A stretch of 11,797 bases of DNA from Flavobacteriaceae bacterium TMED48 (lineage in GTDB: Bacteria > Bacteroidota > Bacteroidia > Flavobacteriales > Flavobacteriaceae). How positions within the stretch are numbered: the stretch's first letter is position 1; each line of letters starts with the position of its first letter. Positions 7,358-11,797 of the stretch are shown in pieces. Below the pieces are notes generated by a model, which was not told the origin of the DNA, made no database searches, and worked only from the letters and a program-made list of their open reading frames with translations. Position numbers and translations under genes: made by a program. The stretch covers positions 16,713-28,509 of the forward strand of contig NHDB01000024.1 in NCBI GenBank assembly GCA_002167945.1, written 5' to 3'.

Positions 7358-8274
7358 TACATTTTTTTTCGATCGACTTCATGAAGAAGTGGAAGTCCAT
7401 CTTCTACCCGTCTAAAACAATCCATCATTTGGAGAACACTTTCTCTGGGATAGGTTAAGCTTGCAATATGCGGTGTAATTTGTACAGAAGGATGCGTCCA
7501 CAGGGGACTGTTTTTCGGAAGAGGTTTTTGTTCAAAGACATCTATAAAAGCACCACATAAAATGCCTTCGTCCAGGGCTTTTATAATATCTTTTTCCACC
7601 TGTACAGATCCGCGTGAAACATTAATTAAATAAGTAGGTTCTTTAAGTTTTTGAAAGAGATTAAAGTTTAACAGCCCATCTGTTTTAGGGGTATAAGGAA
7701 CCATACAAATTAAAACATTTATTTGACTTAAAAAGTCGTCAACTTGATCTCCAGCATAGGAGGGAAAAGGAGTGTCTTTGGGCGAGTTGCTGAACCCAAC
7801 AACACTAAATCCTAAATTATGTAATTTAACGGCAGCATCCATTCCTAAAAATCCTGTACCGAAAACACCAATTTTTAATTGACGTTCTTGAAAATCAAAT
7901 TGTGCCCAATATTTTTTCTGTTTTGCTTTTTGAAAATCGTAAAATGATCTGTGATGGTTTAGTACAGCCATTAAAATATAATTACTCATTGAAAAAGCCA
8001 TTTGAGGGTCTACTACTCTGCATATGGGGATATGTTTGGGGATGGTATCATCATCTAGGATGTGGTCAACCCCAGCACCCATGGAGAAAATGAGCTTTAA
8101 GTTTTTAAATTTACTCAAGGCACCGCGTTTTTGTTTCCAAACCATTGCACATAAAACTTCTTCAGGTTTTTCTGTCTTGGAGCCAATAACCAAATTGATC
8201 TCTGGAGTAAGTTGTTCTAACTCATTTTTCCAACGTTGAGTAGGTACTTCAGGGGCGATAATTGCAAAACGCAT
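7354..8274 (-). CDS. ghrA: GhrA-like glyoxylate/hydroxypyruvate reductase (D-2-hydroxyacid dehydrogenase) with Lys at the catalytic Glu site
   Basis: A 306-residue protein of the D-isomer 2-hydroxyacid dehydrogenase family, closest by eye to the GhrA subfamily (E. coli GhrA is 312 residues): it shares MGAGVD (65-70), the nucleotide-binding GTGFLG (139-144), SRG (220-222, substrate Arg221), ITPHIAS (266-272, catalytic His269) and the C-terminal VDR..Y tail. These enzymes reduce glyoxylate and hydroxypyruvate with NAD(P)H in the cytoplasm. An oddity: in the DVFxxEP motif, where the Glu normally raises the pKa of the catalytic His, the sequence reads DVFEQKP (245-251), so Lys250 (codon AAA) stands in place of Glu. 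A neighbouring Glu248 might compensate, or activity may be low or altered. It is convergent with dgcN, with stop codons overlapping by 4 bases, and has its own promoter candidate upstream. Confidence 0.88.
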   Translation of the reverse strand: MRFAIIAPEVPTQRWKNELEQLTPEINLVIGSKTEKPEEVLCAMVWKQKRGALSKFKNLKLIFSMGAGVDHILDDDTIPKHIPICRVVDPQMAFSMSNYILMAVLNHHRSFYDFQKAKQKKYWAQFDFQERQLKIGVFGTGFLGMDAAVKLHNLGFSVVGFSNSPKDTPFPSYAGDQVDDFLSQINVLICMVPYTPKTDGLLNFNLFQKLKEPTYLINVSRGSVQVEKDIIKALDEGILCGAFIDVFEQKPLPKNSPLWTHPSVQITPHIASLTYPRESVLQMMDCFRRVEDGLPLLHEVDRKKMY

Positions 8275-8299
8275 ACAAGTTTCATTTAATAGGTATAAT

Positions 8300-8333
8300 T
8301 AAAGATAGTTAAATTGTCTACTTTTATGTCAAA
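8300..8333 (-). promoter_or_regulatory. Candidate Bacteroidetes-type promoter for the ghrA-like gene
   Basis: On the minus strand TTTG (8333-8330) is followed after 22 bases by TATCTTTA (8307-8300), one mismatch from the TAnnTTTG -7 element. The -7 element ends 25 bases before the ghrA-like ATG, giving a short leader. The spacing is at the upper end of the usual range, and the spacer is AT-rich, so a chance match is possible. Confidence 0.4.
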
Positions 8334-8342
8334 TAGTAACTT

Positions 8343-8870
8343 ATGCGTTTCAAAACCACAGTTCTTTTTTTATTTATTGGAATTTTTATCGGTTGTACAA
8401 AAGAACCTGTAGAGGATAAATCAATTACATCCAAGGACTTAAAAGAGCAGATAGCTATTAGGATACTATATAAAACCAATTTAATTCGTAGCTCTCAGGG
8501 CCTTGATGATCTTCTTCAAGACGATGAAATGGACGTATTGGCTAGTTTACATAGTGAAAATATGATTACACATGATTTTTTTGATCATGTCGACCATAAA
8601 GGGAAATCACCCTCCGAAAGAGCCGATGATTTAGATTTTGTATGGAGCAGTATAGCAGAGAATATAGGTTATGTCCCCTGGTTTGAAAATGTGTCTGGTT
8701 GTGGTGATACGCGAAGCGCTGAAGCGATAGCTGAGTGTGTCGTTGAAGGATGGAGAAATTCTCCAGGGCATTATGCGAATATAATAGGAAATTATAATGA
8801 GTTGGGTGTAGGGGTTGCATTTACCCAAGACAGTGTAGCTTATTTTACTCAAGTTTTCAGAATACGCTAG
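8343..8870 (+). CDS. CAP/SCP-domain (YkwD-like) lipoprotein
   Basis: A 175-residue exported protein. Residues 1-18 form a lipoprotein signal ending FIGC (Cys18), followed by an acidic stretch (KEPVED) of the sort seen on exported Bacteroidetes lipoproteins. The rest is a single CAP (SCP/PR-1) domain: LASLHSENM (66-74, His70), HDFFDH (77-82), SPSER (89-93), IAENIGY (104-110), EGWRNSPGHYANI (135-147, His143) and GVGVAF, ending in YFTQVF. The two His and nearby Glu residues form the family's cavity. Two extra cysteines, Cys120 and Cys132, could form a disulfide in the periplasm. Bacterial CAP proteins have no single established function (cell-surface, lipid-binding or peptidase-like roles have been proposed). 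It is preceded by a 68-base divergent spacer, and its stop abuts the stop of the convergent YkuK-like gene with no base between. Confidence 0.9.
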   Translation: MRFKTTVLFLFIGIFIGCTKEPVEDKSITSKDLKEQIAIRILYKTNLIRSSQGLDDLLQDDEMDVLASLHSENMITHDFFDHVDHKGKSPSERADDLDFVWSSIAENIGYVPWFENVSGCGDTRSAEAIAECVVEGWRNSPGHYANIIGNYNELGVGVAFTQDSVAYFTQVFRIR

Positions 8871-9320
8871 TTATTTGCAATGGTAGTCTGCTGCTCGTGT
8901 AGCAATTTGGTTATTGGGCTTAACATTGACTTTATAGCCTAGTGAATTTGCCCAACCCTTGGCAGCTGAAATCAATTTATAAGATTTAAAATTCTCGTCC
9001 CCATTATAGTCCATATCAATTTGGACTTTAACACTTACTTTTTGGGTTAGCCATTCTGCAGTATCAATACTTAGTTCAGCTTCTCTCCATAACCGTTTCC
9101 ACATATCTCGTATAATATTGATATTGGATTTACTTAAGATATAATGTACGCCCCTGCTACCGAGTCTGTATGCAATCACGGTCGTATACCGACTTTGTTT
9201 ATTGATATTTTGTGAGTCAGTTCCGATATGAATTTCAGCATATGGATAGATTTTGATCACCTCTAAGGTATGAGTGACGGGATCTACAGCTTGACCGTGA
9301 ATGTCTTTGAAGAGCAACAT
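8871..9320 (-). CDS. YkuK/DUF458 family RNase H-like protein
   Basis: A 149-residue protein resembling the DUF458/YkuK family, which has an RNase H-like fold. Motifs that fit are HIGTDSQ (31-37, Asp35) on the first strand, a central helix with acidic WREAE (78-82), VQIDMDYN (99-106, Asp102 and Asp104) and the C-terminal ATRAADYHC (140-148, Asp145). These acidic residues could bind the two metal ions typical of the fold, but no nuclease activity is established for the family as far as I know. It has no signal peptide, so it is cytoplasmic. It is slightly shorter than B. subtilis YkuK (about 170 residues). It is divergent from the ABA4-like gene across 53 bases and tail-to-tail with the CAP lipoprotein. 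The family call is fairly confident and the function open. Confidence 0.8.
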   Translation of the reverse strand: MLLFKDIHGQAVDPVTHTLEVIKIYPYAEIHIGTDSQNINKQSRYTTVIAYRLGSRGVHYILSKSNINIIRDMWKRLWREAELSIDTAEWLTQKVSVKVQIDMDYNGDENFKSYKLISAAKGWANSLGYKVNVKPNNQIATRAADYHCK

Positions 9321-9373
9321 ACGGACTAAATTAAAAAGAGTATTTTGCTTAAAAGAATAATAACTGAATATTT

Positions 9374-9811
9374 ATGACGACGCTACTTTTTAATCTCTGC
9401 AATAGCCTAATCCTATTAGCTTGGGGAACTATAATTTTTTTTCCAAGACAAAAATTATCTAATGTCTTGATTGACTATCCCTGGGTTCCATTAGGACTAA
9501 GTGTTTTTTATCTTTATTTCATCGTTATATCTGGAGGGCTTATGGAAGCAGACTTCAGCTCTTTGGAGGGTATTGTTAGTTTATTTCAAAAGGCAACTGC
9601 AGAATCTGCAGCAGCTGGCTGGTTACACTATTTAGCATTTGATTTTTGGGTTGGAGTGTGGATTGTCAAGCACAGCAGGAAGCTTGGAATTTCACATAAA
9701 ATCGTTGTATTTCCTATGCTGTTTACCTTTATGCTTGGACCAACAGGAATTTTGGTTTACAGTTTAATTCTCCTCGGGCGAAAGGCATTTATTCCGGCCA
9801 GTGAAAACTGA
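9374..9811 (+). CDS. ABA4-like (DUF4281) four-helix membrane protein
   Basis: A 145-residue hydrophobic protein with about four predicted membrane segments (roughly 4-22, 36-56, 81-98 and 108-132). GWLHYLAFDFWVG (82-94) and LGPTGILVY are recognisable as the core of the ABA4-like/DUF4281 family. In plants ABA4 is needed to make neoxanthin from violaxanthin; bacterial members have no established role. Many flavobacteria make carotenoids, so a role in pigment modification or membrane stress is possible but is only inferred, and no carotenoid gene is in the window. The start ATG at 9374 leads directly into TM1. Its last 23 bases (9789-9811) overlap the end of the leftward OsmC gene. Family call moderately strong; function unknown. 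Confidence 0.8.
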   Translation: MTTLLFNLCNSLILLAWGTIIFFPRQKLSNVLIDYPWVPLGLSVFYLYFIVISGGLMEADFSSLEGIVSLFQKATAESAAAGWLHYLAFDFWVGVWIVKHSRKLGISHKIVVFPMLFTFMLGPTGILVYSLILLGRKAFIPASEN

Positions 9812-10193
9812 TGTTTTGATTCAAATCTGGGTGCAATGATTGGGCTACAGGGCAGCTATGTGCCGAGCGCTCTAAAATCAATTTAGTTTTGGGATCAAAG
9901 GATTTGTGGAAGTGGATATCGACCTTTATTTCTGCAATTCTTCTCGGATCAGCAGCCATGATTTTTTCAACTTTAGCTGTCGTTCGTTTCAAATCCAAGT
10001 CAAGTGATCGGGCTTTAATCCCCATGATAGTTAACATACATGACGCCAAACTTGTAGCAACAGTATCTGTCGGTGAAAAAGTTTCTCCCTTGCCGTGGTT
10101 GTCAACGGGAGCATCTGTAATCAGTGTTGTAGATGAGGCCAAGTGAGTTCCTTCGGTTCGAAGATCTCCTAAATAGTGTACTGTACTAGTCAT
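9789..10193 (-). CDS. OsmC family peroxiredoxin-like protein
   Basis: A 134-residue OsmC/Ohr-type protein, a thiol-dependent peroxidase fold that usually reduces organic hydroperoxides as a homodimer. The two redox cysteines are present: Cys52 (SLASCML, preceded by the typical FSPTDTVATS) and Cys114 (HSCPV), with Arg12 in the LRTEGTH strand as the probable catalytic arginine. The frame stays open 27 codons further upstream to an ATG at 10274, but the ATG at 10193 is preferred because homologues begin near this point and because it overlaps the TGA of the upstream gene as ATGA (10193-10190), a classic coupling junction. The extra residues would be read from inside that other gene. It is second in a two-gene leftward unit and overlaps the ABA4-like gene tail-to-tail by 23 bases. 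The general OsmC subgroup fits better than classical Ohr; the substrate is unknown. Confidence 0.9.
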   Translation of the reverse strand: MTSTVHYLGDLRTEGTHLASSTTLITDAPVDNHGKGETFSPTDTVATSLASCMLTIMGIKARSLDLDLKRTTAKVEKIMAADPRRIAEIKVDIHFHKSFDPKTKLILERSAHSCPVAQSLHPDLNQNISFHWPE

Positions 10194-10432
10194 GAGGGAA
10201 ATAATTTTAGATAGATAAAGTTTGCAAATACAGCCCCCAAGCCTAAAACTAAAGGGTAAACAAGAAAAAGCCATAGGCTATCTTTAAAAGTGATTAATTC
10301 CCAATAGGACTTTGAACTTGCGAGTCCATTGAGTAAATCATACCACGATTTTAATTGCAGTTTTACAGCGAGTATATTGGCGATAATTGCAGTGATTAAA
10401 ATGAAAAGACCGATAAAATAGATTCTAATCAT
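10190..10432 (-). CDS. Small two-helix membrane protein, function unknown
   Basis: An 80-residue protein from the ATG at 10432 (a TTG two codons upstream at 10438 is possible but less likely). There are two hydrophobic segments, about 4-24 and 52-74, separated by a polar loop containing LKSWYDLLNGL (27-37) and a DSLWLF element before the second helix. I do not recognise a named family with confidence, though small proteins of this shape with a KSWYD-like loop seem common in flavobacteria. Its TGA shares ATGA with the OsmC start, so the two are probably co-transcribed and translationally coupled. The membrane topology and tight coupling make it a likely real gene. No function can be assigned; a link to envelope or oxidative stress is suggested only by the OsmC partner. 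Confidence 0.7.
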   Translation of the reverse strand: MIRIYFIGLFILITAIIANILAVKLQLKSWYDLLNGLASSKSYWELITFKDSLWLFLVYPLVLGLGAVFANFIYLKLFPS

Positions 10433-10460
10433 GGTCAAAAATAAGTAAGTTTAACAACTA

Positions 10461-10664
10461 ATGTGTAAATTGAAACCAAACTTGAACACAATGTTAAAAT
10501 GGATCTTAAAGGTTTTATTTGCTATAGGGTTTGTTTTGTCAAGTATAGTTGTAGGGGTTATGTATAGTAAGCTTTCGTTTATCGATTGGCCTTACTTAAT
10601 TGGCGCATTAGTTTTTCTAGTGGCAGCTATTTTGGTACCAGTAAAAAATCAAACAAACTTATAG
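10461..10664 (+). CDS. Small two-helix membrane protein, hypothetical
   Basis: A 67-residue open frame from the ATG at 10461. A second ATG at 10491 (residue 11) gives a 57-residue protein that begins MLKWILKVLF, directly before the first hydrophobic helix, and may be the true start. Two predicted membrane helices (about 14-34 and 44-60) flank a short loop (KLSFIDWPY), and a short basic tail follows. No family was recognised. It is divergent from the previous membrane protein across only 28 bases and is 15 bases before the M20 gene, so it may be co-transcribed with it. Evidence for being real is the regular two-helix pattern and its fit into an otherwise empty slot; function unknown. Confidence 0.6.
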   Translation: MCKLKPNLNTMLKWILKVLFAIGFVLSSIVVGVMYSKLSFIDWPYLIGALVFLVAAILVPVKNQTNL

Positions 10665-10679
10665 GTTAAAACAAGGATT

Positions 10680-11797
10680 ATGAATAAATTAATTTTAGGA
10701 ATAGTAGTGATAGGGCTCACTTTAGTTCCCCTAAACGCTCAAAACAACAAGGCGTTAAAAAAGGAGGTAATTGCTTCTGTAGAAACACAAAAAGACGAAT
10801 TAATCACGGTGAGTGATAAAATTTGGGCAGCTGCGGAAATCGCATTTCAAGAAAAGGTTTCTTCACAAACCTTGATCGATTACGCTAGAGCAAACGGTTT
10901 TGATGTTAAGGTTGGGGTAGCTGAAACACCAACAGCTTTTGTGGCTACTTACGGATCTGGAAAACCGGTTATAGGAATTTTGGGTGAGTTCGACGCACTC
11001 CCAGGGATTTCACAGAAAACGGTACCCGAAAAAACACCGTATAAAAAGGGAGCAGCCGGTCACGGTTGTGGGCATAATATGTATGGAACAGCAAGCCTTG
11101 GTGCTGCTGTTGCAATAAAAAATTTAATTGCAGAAGGCAAACTAAAAGGAACAGTAAAGTTTTTTGGAACCCCAGCAGAGGAGAAGTTTTTTGGGAAACT
11201 ATGGATGGCAAGAGCCGGTCTTTTTGATGATTTAGACGCTTGTTTAGATTGGCATCCAGCAGATACTACTGAGGCTGATGTTCAAAGTTCTTTGGCGTTG
11301 GTCGACTTTAAAGTTGAATTTTTTGGTCAGACGGCTCATGCCTCTGCTGATCCCTGGAACGGAAGAAGTGCTTCCGATGCTTTAGAGTTGTACACCCATG
11401 GAATCAATTCATTTAGAGAACATGTAAAACCCACGGTTAGGATTCACTATCATATCCAAGATGGGGGTCAAGTGGTCAATGTGGTCCCCGATTACTCTAG
11501 GATTTGGGTACGGGTAAGAGATACTAAAAGAGAGGGAATGAATGAAGTTTACGAACACGTTAAAAAAATGGCTGAAGGTGCAGCCATCATGGCAGATGTA
11601 GATTATGAAATTAATTTGATTTCTGGAATACACGAGATTTTACCCAACAGAGCTGGAGGGGTAGCAGTACAAGAAAATTTGGAAACTTTGGGCCCCTTGA
11701 GTTATACTTTCGAAGAACTAGATTTTGCTTATAAAATTCAAGAAGCAACATCCAAACCCAAATTGGGAATCAACGGTAAGATTACTCCATTAAAACC
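10680..11797 (+). CDS. Secreted M20 family amidohydrolase (AbgB-like), 3' end missing
   Basis: The gene starts at ATG 10680 and stays open to the edge of the window: 372 codons plus two bases, perhaps 100 residues short of the family's usual 450-490. Residues 1-20 form a Sec signal peptide (MNKLILGIVV..., probable cleavage after LNA), so it is exported. It belongs to the M20D amidohydrolase group, closest to AbgB-type p-aminobenzoyl-glutamate hydrolase subunits. Visible sites are GEFDALP (102-108), GHGCGHN (127-133; metal ligands Cys130 and His132), GTPAEE (163-168; Glu167/Glu168), DWHP (190-193; His192) and the dimerisation domain with TAHASADPWNGRSA (218-231; His220). The last metal-ligand His should lie beyond the window. 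It hydrolyses an amide bond of an N-acyl amino acid, aminobenzoyl-glutamate or a dipeptide; the exact substrate is open. It starts 15 bases after the small membrane protein, perhaps on the same transcript. Confidence 0.9.
   Translation, partial: MNKLILGIVVIGLTLVPLNAQNNKALKKEVIASVETQKDELITVSDKIWAAAEIAFQEKVSSQTLIDYARANGFDVKVGVAETPTAFVATYGSGKPVIGILGEFDALPGISQKTVPEKTPYKKGAAGHGCGHNMYGTASLGAAVAIKNLIAEGKLKGTVKFFGTPAEEKFFGKLWMARAGLFDDLDACLDWHPADTTEADVQSSLALVDFKVEFFGQTAHASADPWNGRSASDALELYTHGINSFREHVKPTVRIHYHIQDGGQVVNVVPDYSRIWVRVRDTKREGMNEVYEHVKKMAEGAAIMADVDYEINLISGIHEILPNRAGGVAVQENLETLGPLSYTFEELDFAYKIQEATSKPKLGINGKITPLK

Noticed and set aside
7361..7368. T8 tract just after the dgcN stop as an intrinsic terminator of the operon.
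   Set aside because: Only a weak bulged pairing (ACAAAG with CTTGT) precedes it, and the tract codes for the end of the ghrA-like gene on the other strand (Lys-Lys codons).
7378..7387. Perfect palindrome CTTCATGAAG as a possible operator.
   Set aside because: It lies inside the 3' end of the ghrA-like coding sequence, is short, and has no second copy that I noticed at a promoter.
8566..8852. Two overlapping minus-strand frames opposite the CAP lipoprotein gene.
   Set aside because: Both are antisense shadows of a clear CAP-domain gene and show no recognisable domain.
10194..10274. N-terminal extension of OsmC from the ATG at 10274.
   Set aside because: It would overlap the upstream membrane protein gene by 85 bases and gives 27 residues not expected in OsmC; the ATGA junction at 10193-10190 is better.
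1..11797. Search by eye for mobile elements, CRISPR repeats, tRNA genes, toxin-antitoxin pairs or defence genes.
   Set aside because: No transposase, integrase, regularly spaced repeat, tRNA-like fold or known defence domain was seen; composition and gene style look even along the window.

Overview
The window looks like an ordinary chromosomal stretch of an AT-rich member of the Bacteroidetes, most likely a flavobacterium. The reasons are several lipoprotein signal peptides on hydrolases, a Bacteroidetes-style M14 carboxypeptidase C-terminus, starts without clear Shine-Dalgarno sequences, one promoter candidate resembling the TTTG / TAnnTTTG type, and very tight gene packing. No tRNA, rRNA, CRISPR array, insertion sequence or phage gene was recognised, and no gene-free stretch exceeds about 155 bases.

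Left part (1-2307): the 3' end of a secreted M14-type zinc carboxypeptidase runs rightward and meets a leftward lipoprotein of the M81/MlrC metallopeptidase family. Two hairpin terminator candidates lie in the 140-base convergent gap. A 154-base divergent spacer separates mlrC from the next operon.

Central operon (2308-7357, rightward): a sugar-porter MFS transporter, a GH32 beta-fructosidase lipoprotein, an enolase-superfamily epimerase (DgcA/dipeptide-epimerase type) and a DUF1611 P-loop protein (DgcN type). The gaps are 8 bases, 31 bases and an 8-base overlap, so one transcript is likely. The first two genes form a small fructan or sucrose utilisation unit: a surface or periplasmic GH32 enzyme releases fructose or glucose, which the MFS protein imports. 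The last two match the pair that converts D-glutamate to N-acetyl-D-glutamate and then N-acetyl-L-glutamate. Joining the two activities in one operon is the most interesting feature of the window.

Right part (7354-11797): a leftward GhrA-like 2-hydroxyacid dehydrogenase with Lys at the usual catalytic Glu position; a CAP/SCP-domain lipoprotein; a leftward YkuK/DUF458 RNase H-like protein; an ABA4-like (DUF4281) membrane protein; a leftward pair of a two-helix membrane protein and an OsmC family protein joined by an ATGA overlap; a small two-helix membrane protein; and the first 372 codons of a secreted M20 amidohydrolase that runs off the right edge. Three convergent gene pairs here abut or overlap at their 3' ends with no room for terminators.

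There is no clear sign of an undescribed defence or mobile system. The genes are mostly housekeeping or catabolic, with a theme of peptide and D-amino-acid salvage (M14, M81, M20, DgcA/DgcN) plus fructan use. All functional calls come from reading motifs by eye, without database searches.
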